Positions 47,701 to 59,863 of a stretch of DNA of 64,000 bases are shown here, in pieces. Where the stretch lies: positions 496,001-560,000 of the forward strand of contig NZ_VFNP01000001.1 of the NCBI RefSeq assembly GCF_006715635.1, in the 5' to 3' direction. Under the pieces are notes generated by a model. That model did not search any database. It saw nothing but the letters and a program-made list of their open reading frames with translations, and had not been told where the DNA came from. Every line of letters starts with the position of its first letter. The stretch's first letter is position 1. This stretch comes from Streptomyces sp. SLBN-118. Lineage in GTDB: Bacteria; Actinomycetota; Actinomycetes; Streptomycetales; Streptomycetaceae. A program made the position numbers and the translations under genes.

Positions 47701-47994
47701 ACCGGCTGAAGGGGAGGCCGCCGGTTCCGGGCGTGGCTCGCCCGCGCGGTACACCGCCAGGATCTCGTTCGTCGCCGTGTCCCGGACCGCGTTGAACCAG
47801 CGGCGGCATCCCGACGCGTGGGTCCAGCGCTCCGCGAACGGGCCCTTGGGGTTGTCGCGGAAGAACAGGTAGCGGGCCCACTCCTGGTCGGTCAGGGCAG
47901 CGGAGTCCTCGGGATACGGAACGTGCGCCTGGCCGCCGTAGTGGAATTCGGCCTCGTCACGGGGCCCGCACCAGGGGCATGGGATGAGCAGCAT
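44767..47994 (-). CDS. soxDA: Sarcosine oxidase delta-alpha fusion
   Basis: Heterotetrameric sarcosine oxidase normally has separate SoxD (about 90-100 residues) and SoxA (about 950). Here one 1075-residue frame holds both. Residues 1-85 are SoxD with its zinc ligands (Cys6, Cys9, His59, Cys63). Residues 86-138 are a Pro/Ala-rich linker. Residues 139-1075 are SoxA, with the Fer2-like N-domain (FRGDTLASALLANGI), NAD motif GAGPAG (263-268), and a C-terminal GCV_T-like folate domain. No Met or Val codon occurs between residues 83 and 200, so SoxA cannot start separately at ATG or GTG. The linker is encoded by the apparent Streptomyces repeat at 47604-47655. The enzyme oxidises sarcosine to glycine plus methylene-THF and H2O2. 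Confidence 0.92.
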   Translation of the reverse strand: MLLIPCPWCGPRDEAEFHYGGQAHVPYPEDSAALTDQEWARYLFFRDNPKGPFAERWTHASGCRRWFNAVRDTATNEILAVYRAGEPRPEPAASPSAGPASPDRPRDGQAERHNPAPPAFEDRGPRAEPLASAIGTGTQPFRLSTGGRTARAERLTFTFDGTAYQGFRGDTLASALLANGIIRTGTSIKLGRPRGILSAGVEEPNAVVQIEEPFPEPMLPATAVELYDGLVASSLPGQGRLATEPDPARYDAVHAHCDVLVVGAGPAGLAAADAAARGGARVILADDQPELGGSLLGTGQLLDWAADIEALLEAAPETRILRRTTLFGYYDDNHLLAVERRTNHLGGEAPEHVSRERVWRIRARRVVLATGAHERSLAFAGNDRPGVMLAASARTYANRYGVLPGRRAVVFTTNDSAYAAALDLAAAGMEIAAVVDTRPEPGEWARRAEDAGIEVLAGHAVAGTEGDQRLSAVTVTPYGEAAGHREFSADLLLVSGGWNPVAHLFSQAGGKLRYDDALGTFVPDTCRQAVEVAGSAAGAFGLSAVLAQGAAAGTRAIEAEGLVTGRRELPVTADEPQSPPMQVFVVPGPAGAPRFVDLQRDVTVDDLARATGAGMRSVEHTKRYTTAGTANDQGKTSGVLASGTVAELLGVDISALGTTTFRPPYTPVSFATLAGRDRGALHDPVRVTALHDWHAAHGALFENVGQWKRPWYYPQDGEDMKAAVLRECRAAREGVAFMDASTLGKIDVQGPDAAAFLDLLYTNMMSTLKVGMIRYGVMCRLDGMVFDDGTVIRLAQDRFLVTTTTGNAATVLDWMEEWLQTEWPELRVHCTSVTEQWATVALVGPNSRDVLGALAPELAVSNDDFPFMAWRESTVADIPARVCRISFSGELAYEINVSPWDARALWEALYAAGSPFGITPYGTETMHVLRAEKGYPIIGQDTDGTVTPQDLGMSWVVSKKKTDFIGKRSHARADTTRPDRKHLVGLLPEDPDSFLPEGTHLVADSVLPEPPVPMLGHVTSSYHSAALGRTFALALIKGGRDRIGERLYAPVGDRLVPVTVASPVLYDPEGARRDG
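47604..47655 (-). repeat. GC-rich Streptomyces intergenic-type repeat inside the soxDA coding sequence
   Basis: On the minus strand this segment reads CCCCTCCGGCGTTTGAGGAC then CGGGGTCCAAGGGCGGAGCC. I recognise this from the 3' flanks of many Streptomyces genes, where it is non-coding. Here it lies in frame and encodes NPAPPAFEDRGPRAEPL of the soxD-soxA linker. Recognition is from memory; a copy count was not possible. Confidence 0.7.
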
Positions 47995-48006
47995 CGAATC
48001 GGCTCC

Positions 48007-49239
48007 CTAGTGGGCCACCGCGGCCGCGCCGTGCTCGTCCACGAGCGCGCCGGTGGTGAATCGGTCGAGCGAGAAGGGGGCGTTGAGGTGGTGGGGGGTG
48101 TCGTGGGCGATGGTGTGGGCGTAGACCCAGCCGACGCCCGGGGTGGCCTTGAAGCCTCCCGTGCCCCAGCCGCAGTTGAGGTAGAGGTTGTCCACCGGGC
48201 TGAGCCCGACAATCGGCGAGGCGTCAGGGCTGACGTCGACGATGCCGCCCCAGGTACGCAGCACATGGGCGCGGGCGAAGACCGGGAAGAGTTCCAGGGC
48301 CGCTGACATCTGATGCTCGATGATGTGGAAGGCGCCGCGCTGTGTGTAGGCGTTGTAGGCGTCGATGCCGGCGCCCATCACCAGTTCGCCCTTGTGGGCC
48401 TGGCTGACATACACGTGTACCGCGTTGGACATCACGACCGTGGGGTGCACCGGCTCGAGCAGTTCGGAGACCAGTGCCTGCAGCGGGTGGCTCTGCAGTG
48501 GCAGTTCGAAGCCCGCCATGGTGGCGAGCACCGAGGTGTGCCCGGCCGAGCATAGCGCCACCTTGCCCGCGGCGATGGGGCCGAGCGTCGTCTGTACGCC
48601 GGTGACCCGACCGCCCTGGATGTCGATGCCGGTGACTTCGCAGTTCTGGATGATGTCGATCCCGGCGGCGTCGGCCGAGCGGGCCAGTCCCCAGGCGACA
48701 TGGTCGTGCTTGGCGATGCCGGCCCTCGGCTGGTAGGTGCCGCCCATCACCGGATAGCGCACGTCGGGCGAGATGTTGACGATGGGGCAGACGTCCTTGA
48801 CCGCTTGCGGGTCCAGCCATTCGGCATCGACGCCGTTGAGCCGGTTGGCCTCGACGCGGCGCACACTGTCGCGGACGTCCTGCAGGCTGTGGGCGAGGTT
48901 CAGCACGCCGCGCTGGGAGAAGAGGATCGGGTAGTCGAGTTCGTCCGCCAGCCCTTCCCACAGTCTGAGGGCGTGCTCGTAGATTCCGGCGCTCTCGTCC
49001 CACAGGTAGTTGGAGCGGATGATGGTGGTGTTGCGGGCCATGTTGCCGCCCGCGAGCCAGCCCTTCTCCAGCACGGCCACATTGGTGATGCCGTGGTTCT
49101 TCGCCAGGTAGTGGGCAGTCGCGAGACCGTGTCCGCCGCCGCCCACGATCACCACGTCGTACGACCGCTTCGGCTCGGGCGTGCGCCACAGCCAGTCGGG
49201 GTGCTCGGGGAGGTCGGCGCCCGGGGTGCGGGGGCTCAT
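48007..49239 (-). CDS. soxB: Sarcosine oxidase beta subunit
   Basis: Flavoprotein subunit of 410 residues that oxidises sarcosine. The FAD motif is [17 protein letters not shown] (29-45), and AKHDHVAW (176-183) is the region where FMN is attached covalently to a histidine in studied enzymes. The C-terminal block [14 protein letters not shown] closes the DAO fold. The ATG overlaps the glyA stop (ATGA), and soxDA follows after 12 bases, which shows tight operon organisation. Confidence 0.95.
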   Translation of the reverse strand: MSPRTPGADLPEHPDWLWRTPEPKRSYDVVIVGGGGHGLATAHYLAKNHGITNVAVLEKGWLAGGNMARNTTIIRSNYLWDESAGIYEHALRLWEGLADELDYPILFSQRGVLNLAHSLQDVRDSVRRVEANRLNGVDAEWLDPQAVKDVCPIVNISPDVRYPVMGGTYQPRAGIAKHDHVAWGLARSADAAGIDIIQNCEVTGIDIQGGRVTGVQTTLGPIAAGKVALCSAGHTSVLATMAGFELPLQSHPLQALVSELLEPVHPTVVMSNAVHVYVSQAHKGELVMGAGIDAYNAYTQRGAFHIIEHQMSAALELFPVFARAHVLRTWGGIVDVSPDASPIVGLSPVDNLYLNCGWGTGGFKATPGVGWVYAHTIAHDTPHHLNAPFSLDRFTTGALVDEHGAAAVAH

Positions 49240-50513
49240 CGGGCGTCTCCGATCAGGTGCGGGTACAGCGGGTGCTTGGCGGCCAGCGCCTCCGTACGGG
49301 CGCGCAGCGCCGCGACGTCGGGAGCGGGCTGGAGGGCGAGCGCGATGATGTCGGCGACCTCTGCGAAGTCCACTTCGGTGAAGCCGCGGGTGGCCAGGGC
49401 CGGGGTGCCGATCCGCAGGCCGGATGTGACCATGGGCGGACGGGGATCGAAGGGGACGGCATTGCGGTTGACCGTGATGCCGATCTCGTGGAGCCGGTCC
49501 TCCGCCTGCTGCCCGTCCAGCTCCGACTCCCTGAGGTCGACGAGGACCAGATGGACGTCGGTGCCGCCGGTCAGGACGCTGACTCCGGCCGCGGCCGCGT
49601 CGGGCTTCGTGAGCCGTTCGGCGAGGAGATGGGCGCCGGCGAGTGTGCGGGCCTGCCGCTCGGCGAACGCCGGCGATGCGGCGAGCTTGAACGACACTGC
49701 CTTCGCGGCGATGACGTGTTCCAGCGGCCCGCCCTGCATACCGGGGAACACCGCCGAGTTGATCTTCTTGGCGAGGCCGGCGTCGTTGGTGAGAATGACG
49801 CCGCCGCGCGGGCCGCCCAGTGTCTTGTGGGTGGTCGTGGTGGTGACATGGGCGTGCGGTACCGGACTGGGGTGCAGCCCGGCGGCCACGAGGCCCGCGA
49901 AGTGGGCCATGTCGACCATCAGATACGCGCCCACCTCGTCGGCGATCCGCCGGAATTCGGCGAAGTCCAGCTGCCGGGGATACGCCGACCATCCCGCGAT
50001 GATCATCTTGGGGTGGTGTTCCTTGGCGAGCCGCTCCACCTCGTCCATGTCCACCAGGTTGTCGGCCTGGTCCACGTGGTAGGGCACGACATTGAGCATC
50101 TTGCCGCTGTAGTTGATGCGCATGCCGTGGGTGAGGTGCCCGCCGTGTGCGAGGTCGAGGCCGAGGACGGTGTCACCTGGCTTCAGCAGGCCGAAGAAGA
50201 CCGCGGTGTTGGCCTGGGCGCCCGAGTGCGGCTGCACATTGGCGAATCCGGCGCCGAAGAGGGACTTGACGCGTTCGATGGCCAGCCGCTCGGTCACGTC
50301 GACGTGTTCGCAGCCGCCGTAGTAGCGCCGGCCCGGGTAGCCCTCGGCGTACTTGTTCGTCAGGACCGAACCCTGGGCCTCCATGACCGCCGAGGGCGCG
50401 AAGTTCTCCGAAGCGATCATCTCCAGGGTGGACTGCTGGCGCTCCAGCTCCGCGGAGAGAGCGGCATGGACCTCCGGGTCCAGCTCGGCGAGCGGCGCGT
50501 TCAGGGTGTTCAT
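49236..50513 (-). CDS. glyA: Serine hydroxymethyltransferase
   Basis: PLP enzyme of 425 residues interconverting glycine plus 5,10-methylene-THF with serine plus THF. The PLP lysine is Lys230 in [35 protein letters not shown] and [11 protein letters not shown] are the N-terminal hallmarks. Embedded between folD and soxB with overlapping starts and stops, it would use both products of sarcosine oxidation (glycine and methylene-THF) and regenerate THF. It is probably a pathway-dedicated copy besides a housekeeping glyA elsewhere. Confidence 0.95.
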   Translation of the reverse strand: MNTLNAPLAELDPEVHAALSAELERQQSTLEMIASENFAPSAVMEAQGSVLTNKYAEGYPGRRYYGGCEHVDVTERLAIERVKSLFGAGFANVQPHSGAQANTAVFFGLLKPGDTVLGLDLAHGGHLTHGMRINYSGKMLNVVPYHVDQADNLVDMDEVERLAKEHHPKMIIAGWSAYPRQLDFAEFRRIADEVGAYLMVDMAHFAGLVAAGLHPSPVPHAHVTTTTTHKTLGGPRGGVILTNDAGLAKKINSAVFPGMQGGPLEHVIAAKAVSFKLAASPAFAERQARTLAGAHLLAERLTKPDAAAAGVSVLTGGTDVHLVLVDLRESELDGQQAEDRLHEIGITVNRNAVPFDPRPPMVTSGLRIGTPALATRGFTEVDFAEVADIIALALQPAPDVAALRARTEALAAKHPLYPHLIGDAR

Positions 50514-51376
50514 TCGGCGTTCCTCTCGGCGGCTTCAACGACATTGGCGAGCAGCATGGCCCGCGTCATGGGGCCCACGCCGCCCGGCATGGGCGCGACC
50601 CATCCGGCGACCGTGGCGGCGTCCGGGTGCACGTCGCCGATCAGCCCTTCGCCGGTGCGGGTGATGCCGACGTCGAGGACGACGGCGCCGGGCCTGAGCA
50701 TGTCGGGGGTGATCAGTCCGGGCGATCCGGCGGCGGCGATGACGATGTCCGCCTCGCGTACGTGCCAGGCGAGTCCCTTGGTCCCGGTGTGGCACAGGGT
50801 CACCGTGGCGTTCTCGGACTTGCGCGTCAGCAGCAGTCCGATCGGCCGACCGACAGTGATGCCCCGCCCGATGACGCACACCCGCGCACCGGCGAGGGGG
50901 ACGTCGTGGCGGCGGAGAAGTTCCACGATGCCGCGCGGGGTGCAGGGCAGCGGGGCCTCGACACCGAGCGCAAGGCGGCCGAGGCTGACGGGGTGCAGAC
51001 CATCGGCGTCCTTGGCCGGGTCCATGCGTTCCAGTACAGCGTTGGCGTCGAGCCCGCGCGGCAGTGGCAGCTGGACGATGTAGCCGGTGCAGCCGGGGTC
51101 GGCGTTGAGCTCGTCGATGACGGCCTCGACCTGCTCCTGCGTTGCGTCGGCGGGCAGTTCGCGCCGGATGGAGGCGACGCCGATCTGCGCGCAGTCGCGG
51201 TGCTTGCCTGCGACGTAGGCGTTGCTGCCGGGGTCGTCGCCGACCAGTACGGTACCGAGGCCGGGTGTGATTCCCCGCGCGGCCAGCTTGGCCACGCGCT
51301 CGGCGAGTTCGGTGCGGATCGCGGCGGCGGTACGGCGTCCGTCGAGGACCTTTGCGCTCACGGTGCTCCTCTTCAT
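50510..51376 (-). CDS. folD: Methylene-THF dehydrogenase/methenyl-THF cyclohydrolase
   Basis: Bifunctional enzyme of 288 residues turning 5,10-methylene-THF into 10-formyl-THF with NADP. The N-domain carries the catalytic Y-x3-K in [24 protein letters not shown] and the Rossmann entry [14 protein letters not shown] follow, then [18 protein letters not shown] at the end. It overlaps the glyA start by four bases and follows the dimethylglycine oxidase gene after 12. In this operon it channels one-carbon units towards PurU. Confidence 0.95.
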   Translation of the reverse strand: MKRSTVSAKVLDGRRTAAAIRTELAERVAKLAARGITPGLGTVLVGDDPGSNAYVAGKHRDCAQIGVASIRRELPADATQEQVEAVIDELNADPGCTGYIVQLPLPRGLDANAVLERMDPAKDADGLHPVSLGRLALGVEAPLPCTPRGIVELLRRHDVPLAGARVCVIGRGITVGRPIGLLLTRKSENATVTLCHTGTKGLAWHVREADIVIAAAGSPGLITPDMLRPGAVVLDVGITRTGEGLIGDVHPDAATVAGWVAPMPGGVGPMTRAMLLANVVEAAERNAE

Positions 51377-51388
51377 ACGGCTGGGGCC

Positions 51389-53929
<2,541 letters not shown>

Positions 53930-53948
53930 TCACGGCCGTAACCGGGGC

Positions 53949-53997
53949 AAAAAACAGCCGTGCCCGGCGGGCTGTCACGGCAGCCCGCCGGGCACGG
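53949..53997 (-). terminator. Rho-independent terminator of the betaine transport operon
   Basis: On the minus strand a perfect 17-bp stem (CCGTGCCCGGCGGGCTG and its complement) with a 6-nt loop is followed by TTTTTT (53954-53949). This is the only hairpin in the window with a real T-tract, 28 bases beyond the binding-protein stop. Confidence 0.9.
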
Positions 53998-54024
53998 TCA
54001 GCGCTTCCCGGCCCCTCTTGTGGA

Positions 54025-55026
54025 TCAGCCCTTCTTGAGCCAGAAATCAACCTTGGCGCGGTTGGCGTCCACCCACTTCTTGGCGGCCGCCTCCGGCGTC
54101 ATCTTGTCCTCGGCGATGTATTTGGCCACGAGGTTCTGGTCGGAGTTGGTCCAGGTGAAGTTCTTGACGAGGTCATAGGCAGGGCTGCCCGAATCGGCGA
54201 ACTTCTTGCTGACGATCTTGTCGAGCTCGTACTCGGGATAGTCGCAGGCGACCTTGGCCGCGTCCGCGTCACAGCCCTCCTTGTACGGAGGCAGATTCAC
54301 CTTCGCGAGCTCGACCTCCGAAAGGAACCACTGCGGCGCGTAGAAGTAGCCGATCACCCAGCTCTTCTTGGCCTCGGCCTGCCTGAACGCCTGGATCAGC
54401 GCCGCCTCGCTGCCGCCGTAGACCACCTTGTAGTCAAGTTTCAGATTCTTCACCAGTGCGGCGTCGTTCGTGACGAACGACGGATCGCCGTCGAGGAACT
54501 GGCCCTTGGAGCCCGACTCGGAGGTCTTGAAATTGGCGGCGTACTTGTTGAGGTTCTTCCAGTCGGTGATGTCCGGGTGCTCCTTGGCCAGCCACGGCGG
54601 CACGAACCAGCCGATGACCCCCTTGTTGCCGGTCGCCCCGGCAGCCACGGCGGTCTTCTGGTCGGTGATGTACTTCTTCTTCAGGTCGTCGTGGCCCCAG
54701 TTCTCGACGACGGCGTCCACCTCACCGGTGCCGAAGCCCTGCCAGGCGACCTCTTCCTTGAGGTCCTTCTTGGTCACCTGACACTTGAGGTCGTTCTGGG
54801 CGACATAGGCGATGACCGCGGCATTGGCCTCGTAGCCGACCCAGGGGTTGACCGCAAGGTTGAACGTGCCGCACTTGCCGGCGTCGCCCCCCGCCTTGTC
54901 CGACCCCGACTCGCCGACCTTGGCGCCGCTGCATGCGGCGAGCGAGATCAGGCTCAGCGCGGCCAGTCCGGCCACCGCTGCCCTGCGTCTTGCGGGCCGC
55001 GACTGGGTGATGATGTTCCCGATCAT
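54025..55026 (-). CDS. Glycine betaine/choline ABC importer, substrate-binding lipoprotein
   Basis: OpuAC/ProX-type binding protein of 333 residues, lipid-anchored at Cys32 (LISLAAC). The body has FNLAVNPWVGYEANAAVIAY near its start, VVENWGHDDLKKKYI and VIGWFVPPWLAKEHP. Several Trp/Tyr/Phe residues (WVGYE, ENWGH, FVPPW, FYAPQWF) can form the aromatic box that holds a quaternary amine. It is the last gene of the operon, before a strong terminator. Confidence 0.93.
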   Translation of the reverse strand: MIGNIITQSRPARRRAAVAGLAALSLISLAACSGAKVGESGSDKAGGDAGKCGTFNLAVNPWVGYEANAAVIAYVAQNDLKCQVTKKDLKEEVAWQGFGTGEVDAVVENWGHDDLKKKYITDQKTAVAAGATGNKGVIGWFVPPWLAKEHPDITDWKNLNKYAANFKTSESGSKGQFLDGDPSFVTNDAALVKNLKLDYKVVYGGSEAALIQAFRQAEAKKSWVIGYFYAPQWFLSEVELAKVNLPPYKEGCDADAAKVACDYPEYELDKIVSKKFADSGSPAYDLVKNFTWTNSDQNLVAKYIAEDKMTPEAAAKKWVDANRAKVDFWLKKG

Positions 55027-55073
55027 GTACTGCCTCCTGTGCTGTTTCCGGTGGCCGCTGAGGTGTGGCCGGA

Positions 55074-57065
55074 CTACCGAGCGCCGGGCGCTCTCGTCGT
55101 GCGCCGTGCCGCCGCCTGGGATATCCGGTCGAACATGACCCCGAGCAGAACGATGGCCAGGCCCGCCGCGAGGCCCTTGCCGTACAACTCGCCCTGGGAG
55201 AAGCCGGCTACGACGTCGTAGCCCAGGGCGCCCGCACCGACCAGACCGCCCACGACCACCATGGACAGGACATAGATCAGGCCCTGGTTGGTCGCGAGTG
55301 TCAGAGCGCTGCGTGACATGGGGAGCTGAACCTTGGTGATGATCTGCCAGGTACTGGAACCTGCGGCAGTGGCGGCCTCCACCGTGGTTTCCGGCACCGC
55401 CCGCACACCGTCTGCGATGATCTTGATAGTCACAGGGGCGGCGAAGACCACCGCGGCGATGATCGCCGTGAAGCGCGTGGCCCCGAACAGCGCCAGGAAC
55501 GGCACCAGATACACGAACGACGGCATGGTCTGGCCCGCGTCGAGGCTGGGCCTGATCAATCGGTCGGTCAGCGGACTGCGGCCCATCCAGACACCGACCA
55601 CGACGCCGAGCAGCATCACGATCAGCGTCGCAACGGCCGTTGAGGCCAGGGTCGTCATGCTGTCCGACCACACCCCGGTCCCGACGAGCAGGGCCACACA
55701 GACCGCCGCCGTCGCACCCGCGCGCCACCCGCCGAGCACGGCGCCGATGGTGACGATCACCACGCCCACCAGCCACCAGGGCGACTCGGTGAGCAGCGTC
55801 TCGAAGGGGTTGAGCAGCGCCGTAGTGATCAGGTCCCTGAATCCGTTGGTAACTCCACCGAAGGTGTCCTGCGTCCACAGCGTGACCGAGTCCGCAGAGC
55901 GGGCGATCGCGCTTCCCACCCCGGCCTCGCCGGGGAACTGGGCTGCCCACACATAGGTGTGGGACAGCCATACGCACACCGCGGCCGCCGCGCCGCCGGC
56001 GAGCAGCAGGGGACGGCGCCACTTCGTGAAGCGGCCGGCGCCGCGCCTCCTGGCGGTCTCCACGCGGTCACCTGCCGCGGTCGTCACCCGGTCCAGCACG
56101 ATGGCCATGACGACGATGGCGAGCCCGGCGTTGAAGGCGACGCCGACATCGAGGGTCTGCAGTGCCTTGACGACGGTCTTGCCCAGGCCGGGCGCATCGA
56201 TCAGGGCGGCGATGGTGACCATGGACAGCGCGGCCATGATGGTCTGGTTCACGCCCATGACGACGGTCCGTTTGGACATGGGCAGCAGCACTTTGGTGAG
56301 TGTCTGCTTCCGGGTGGATCCGAGCGACTCGGCAGCCTCGACCGTGGTGGCGGGCACCGAGCGGATGGCGTGCGCGGTGATGCGGATGGCGGGAGGCGCC
56401 GCGTAGATGAGTGTGGCGATCGTCGCGGATGCAGGACCGATGAGGAAGAACAGCGTCAGGGGAGCCAGATAGACGAACGTGGGCATCGTCTGCATGAAGT
56501 CGAGGAACGGCGTGATCGCGCGGTTCACCCGGTCCGAAAGCCCCGCCCAGATGCCGAGCGGGATCCCGATGAGCAGGGAGACGAACACGGCCGACAGCGT
56601 CAGGGCCAGCGTGTCCATGCTCTCCTGCCACAGTCCCTGCAGCCCGAGGAAGACGAACCCGGCCACGGCCAGGGCCGCGACGCGGATGTTGCCGAAGGCC
56701 CACGAGACATAGCCGGTCAGGGCGACGACGCCCAGCCAGCCGATGACGGGCACCGGGCGCCCGGCCCCCGGCTGGGAGATCAGCGACTGGATGAAGGTGA
56801 CGAGATTGTCGATGACCAGCCGGATCTCGTTGAAGAAGTAGAGGAAGAGCGGGTTGCTGTTGCGGTTGGCACCGATGCTGTCGTTGACCGAGTTGAACCA
56901 GCGGTGCAGGTCCGTCAGATCGGCCGCCGCGAGGGTCAGCGTCTGCCGGCCGCGCAGGGCGGCGAACAGCACCAGCCAGGCGATCAGGATCGCGGCCACC
57001 ACTACGCGGCGGCTGACCCTGCGTACGGATGCGACCGGTGCGGCCGTCTTGGTGATGACGGCCAT
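55074..57065 (-). CDS. Glycine betaine/choline ABC importer, tandem-domain permease
   Basis: A 663-residue permease made of two BPD_transp_1 halves in one chain. Both halves repeat the same blocks: IPLGIWAGLSDR with FLDFMQTMPTFVYLAPLTLF in the first and GVVVGVWMGRSPLTDR with AGQTMPSFVYLVPFLALF in the second, and each has an EAA loop (AAESLGSTRKQTLTKVLLPM, AATAAGSSTWQIITKVQLPM). Most OpuAB/ProW permeases have one such half and dimerise. The ATG overlaps the ATPase stop (TGATG), with a GTG three bases earlier as alternative. Confidence 0.92.
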   Translation of the reverse strand: MAVITKTAAPVASVRRVSRRVVVAAILIAWLVLFAALRGRQTLTLAAADLTDLHRWFNSVNDSIGANRNSNPLFLYFFNEIRLVIDNLVTFIQSLISQPGAGRPVPVIGWLGVVALTGYVSWAFGNIRVAALAVAGFVFLGLQGLWQESMDTLALTLSAVFVSLLIGIPLGIWAGLSDRVNRAITPFLDFMQTMPTFVYLAPLTLFFLIGPASATIATLIYAAPPAIRITAHAIRSVPATTVEAAESLGSTRKQTLTKVLLPMSKRTVVMGVNQTIMAALSMVTIAALIDAPGLGKTVVKALQTLDVGVAFNAGLAIVVMAIVLDRVTTAAGDRVETARRRGAGRFTKWRRPLLLAGGAAAAVCVWLSHTYVWAAQFPGEAGVGSAIARSADSVTLWTQDTFGGVTNGFRDLITTALLNPFETLLTESPWWLVGVVIVTIGAVLGGWRAGATAAVCVALLVGTGVWSDSMTTLASTAVATLIVMLLGVVVGVWMGRSPLTDRLIRPSLDAGQTMPSFVYLVPFLALFGATRFTAIIAAVVFAAPVTIKIIADGVRAVPETTVEAATAAGSSTWQIITKVQLPMSRSALTLATNQGLIYVLSMVVVGGLVGAGALGYDVVAGFSQGELYGKGLAAGLAIVLLGVMFDRISQAAARRTTRAPGAR

Positions 57066-58153
57066 CACGCGCCGCCTTCCTGCCCCGCCACGACCGCGAG
57101 GATCTCCTCGTCGCCGACGATGCCCAGAAGCTTGCCGTCCTGGACGACCTTGACCGGCCTGTCGGCGGCGAGCACCGCCCGAGTCGCCTCGCGCACCACG
57201 ACGTCCGGACCCAACTCCGGGCCGTCGAGGGCATCGCCGGGCTCCGGGGCGCGCATGATCCAGCGCAGGGTGAGGACTTCGGCGCGGGACACGTCCTTGA
57301 CGAACTCGCGCACATAGTCGTCGGCGGGCGCACCGACCAGTTCGTCACCCGTGCCGCACTGGACCATCTTGCCGTCGCGCATGATGAGGATGCGGTCGCC
57401 GAGCTTGAGCGCCTCGGACAGGTCGTGCGTGATGAAGACCATCGTCTTGCCGACCTCGTGGTGCAGGCGGATGACCTCGTTCTGCATGTCGCGGCGGATC
57501 AGCGGGTCGAGCGCGGAGAACGGCTCGTCGAAGAAGAGCACGTCCGGGTCGCCTGCGAGCGCCCGGGCGAGACCGACGCGCTGTTGCATGCCGCCGGAAA
57601 GCTGGTCGGGGTAGGAGTTCTCGTATCCGGACAGGCCGACGAGTTCGACGACCTCCAGGGCCCGCTTGTTGCGTTCGGCCTTGCTCATGCCGCGGATCTC
57701 CAGGCCGTACGACACGTTGTCGACGACCCGGCGGTGCGGCAGCAGCCCGAAGTGCTGGAAGACCATGGAGAACTTGCGGCGCCGAAGCTCGCGCAGACGC
57801 CTGGGGTCCGCGCCGCGGATGTCCTCGCCCTCGAAGTCGACCGCACCCGCGGTGGGTTCGATCAGCCGGGTGAGACAGCGCACCAGCGTGGACTTGCCGG
57901 AGCCGGACAGACCCATCACGACGAAGACCTCGCCGGGCGACACGTCGAAGTTCACGTCCCGTACGGCGGCGGTGCATCCTGTGCGGTCCATGAGTTCCCG
58001 GCGCGAGAGCCCGCACAACTCCTCGGAACCCGGCACCTGGTCGGCCTTGGGCCCGAACACCTTCCACAGCCCGCGCACGGAAATGACCGGGGCTGCGTCC
58101 CGGTCCTGGGACGTGCCGCGCCGCTGCGGCAGTTCAGTCTGCGTTGGGGTCAC
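57065..58153 (-). CDS. Glycine betaine/choline ABC importer, ATPase (ProV/OpuAA type)
   Basis: ATPase of 362 residues. Its ProV-type N-terminal insertion ([16 protein letters not shown]) precedes Walker [15 protein letters not shown]; the Q-loop is [18 protein letters not shown], signature [15 protein letters not shown], Walker [21 protein letters not shown]-loop [15 protein letters not shown]. The C-terminal 100 residues are a single degenerate CBS-like module ([20 protein letters not shown]), which in OpuA senses ionic strength. GTG 58153 follows AGAGAGG. It sits 20 bases behind the aldehyde dehydrogenase gene. Confidence 0.93.
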   Translation of the reverse strand: MTPTQTELPQRRGTSQDRDAAPVISVRGLWKVFGPKADQVPGSEELCGLSRRELMDRTGCTAAVRDVNFDVSPGEVFVVMGLSGSGKSTLVRCLTRLIEPTAGAVDFEGEDIRGADPRRLRELRRRKFSMVFQHFGLLPHRRVVDNVSYGLEIRGMSKAERNKRALEVVELVGLSGYENSYPDQLSGGMQQRVGLARALAGDPDVLFFDEPFSALDPLIRRDMQNEVIRLHHEVGKTMVFITHDLSEALKLGDRILIMRDGKMVQCGTGDELVGAPADDYVREFVKDVSRAEVLTLRWIMRAPEPGDALDGPELGPDVVVREATRAVLAADRPVKVVQDGKLLGIVGDEEILAVVAGQEGGA

Positions 58154-58173
58154 GATCGACCTCTCTTCGGCGT

Positions 58174-59643
58174 TCAGCCGCGGAACCAGTGCTGCGGCCG
58201 GGGTTGGATGTTCTGCCAGATGTGCTTGGGCTCGCGGTATTCCTCCAGGCCTGTCGGGCCCAGTTCGCGGCCCACTCCCGAGTGCCCGAAGCCACCCCAC
58301 TCCGCCTGCGGCACATAGGGGTGGTAGTCGTTGATCCACACGGTGCCGTGGCGCAGCCGCCGCGCGACGCGCTGGGCCTTGCCGGCGTCCTGCGTCCAGA
58401 CCGCTCCGGCGAGTCCGTACTCGGTGTCATTGGCGATGCGTACGGCGTCGTCCTCGTCGCTGAAGCGCTCGACGGTCAGCACGGGTCCGAACGACTCCTC
58501 GTGCACCACACGCATGTCCTGGCGGCACTCGTCGAGCACGGTCGGCGGGTAGTAGTGACCGCTCGCGAGCGCGGGGTCCGCGGGGCGGCTGCCGCCGCAC
58601 CGCAGGACGGCGCCCTCGGTGAGGCCGGCGGCGACATAGGCCTCGACCTTCTCGCGGTGCTGTGCGGAGATCAGCGGTCCCGTGTCGGCCTGGGGATCGA
58701 AGGGGCCCCCCAGCCGGATGCCTCCGGCGCGGCGTACCACCTCGTCGACGAACGCGTCGTGGAGAGAGTCTTCGACGATGAGCCGGGCGCCGGCCGAGCA
58801 GACCTGCCCCGAATGCAGGAAGACGGCGGTGAGAGCGAAGTCCACCGCGGTCTCGAAGTCGGCGTCGGCGAAGACGACATTGGGGTTCTTGCCGCCCAGT
58901 TCGAGGGCGACCTTCTTCACGGTCGCGGCGGCCGTGGCCATGATCCTGCGGCCGGTGTCCAGGCCCCCGGTGAAGGAGATCATGTCGACTGCCGGGTCTT
59001 CGGACAGCGGTGCGCCCACCTCGGGACCGGAGCCGAGCACGAGGTTGGCGGCGCCGGGCGGAAGACCGGCCTCCTCAAGTGCCCGCATCAGCAGGATGGA
59101 TGTGGAGGGGGTGAGCTCGCTCGGCTTCAGAATGACCGTGTTCCCTGCCAGAAGAGCGGGGGCGACCTTCCACGACGCCTGGAGCAGTGGGTAGTTCCAC
59201 GGGGTGATCAGCCCGCACACACCGACCGGCTCGTACGTGATGCGGCTGACGGCGTCGTCCCGTCCGGTGTCGATCACCCGGCCGGCGCTGGTGCCGGCGA
59301 TCCCCCCGTAGTAGCGGAAGCAGGCGACCACATCGGCGATGTCGTACTCGCTCTCCACGAGCCGCTTGCCGGTGTCGAGCGACTCGGCCCGTGCGAATTC
59401 CTTGACATCGCGCTCGATCAGATCGGCGGTGCGCAGCAGCAGCGCGCCGCGCTCCCGTTCGGGGGTCCTCGGCCAGGGGCCTTCGTCGAAGGCCCGCCGT
59501 GCCGCCGCGATCGCGGCCTCGCTGTCGGCTCGCGTTCCCTCGGACACAAGCGCGGCAAGCGTGCCATCTGCAGGGCAGAGGATCTCCCGGTGGCCACCGG
59601 CCACCGCGTCGCGCCATTCTCCGTCCAGATACAGATCTGCCAC
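58174..59643 (-). CDS. betB: Betaine aldehyde dehydrogenase
   Basis: NAD(P)-dependent aldehyde dehydrogenase of 489 residues. The catalytic cysteine is in [12 protein letters not shown] and the general-base glutamate in [28 protein letters not shown] and [16 protein letters not shown] are further family blocks. Betaine aldehyde is the likely substrate because the gene leads the betaine importer operon and a choline dehydrogenase lies nearby. The GTG start has AAGGG eight bases upstream. An operator-like GTTGCGCATC lies just upstream. Confidence 0.9.
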   Translation of the reverse strand: MADLYLDGEWRDAVAGGHREILCPADGTLAALVSEGTRADSEAAIAAARRAFDEGPWPRTPERERGALLLRTADLIERDVKEFARAESLDTGKRLVESEYDIADVVACFRYYGGIAGTSAGRVIDTGRDDAVSRITYEPVGVCGLITPWNYPLLQASWKVAPALLAGNTVILKPSELTPSTSILLMRALEEAGLPPGAANLVLGSGPEVGAPLSEDPAVDMISFTGGLDTGRRIMATAAATVKKVALELGGKNPNVVFADADFETAVDFALTAVFLHSGQVCSAGARLIVEDSLHDAFVDEVVRRAGGIRLGGPFDPQADTGPLISAQHREKVEAYVAAGLTEGAVLRCGGSRPADPALASGHYYPPTVLDECRQDMRVVHEESFGPVLTVERFSDEDDAVRIANDTEYGLAGAVWTQDAGKAQRVARRLRHGTVWINDYHPYVPQAEWGGFGHSGVGRELGPTGLEEYREPKHIWQNIQPRPQHWFRG

Positions 59644-59668
59644 GAGCGGAGCCCTTCGAGCGAAGTTC

Positions 59669-59692
59669 GTTGCGCATCATGCACTGCATTGC
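59669..59692. promoter_or_regulatory. Candidate IclR operator in front of betB
   Basis: GTTGCGCATCATGCACTGCA (59669-59688) carries GTTGCGCATC, whose reverse complement GATGCGCAAC matches the motif at the other island promoters with one change. It lies 26 bases upstream of the betB start. Confidence 0.5.
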
Positions 59693-59812
59693 TTGTGGTG
59701 GAACACCCTGTCCGAACGTGTGACCCACGTCAAGGGGGCGAGACGGGCCGATTCCTCCCCGAGACCCAGTTGCCCCGACTCTCTTGACCACGGCCCACGA
59801 GGGGGCTGACCA

Positions 59813-59849
59813 TGTTGCGTATCACTCACCGCGTTGTGCAATACGCACC
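59813..59849. promoter_or_regulatory. Candidate IclR operator in front of purU
   Basis: GTTGCGTATC (59814-59823) and AATACGCACC (59840-59849) form an inverted pair just before the purU ribosome-binding site. The second half is nearly identical to GATACGCACC at 63357-63366 in front of the GMC/IclR genes. Confidence 0.55.
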
Positions 59850-59863
59850 AACGGAGGCCGCGT

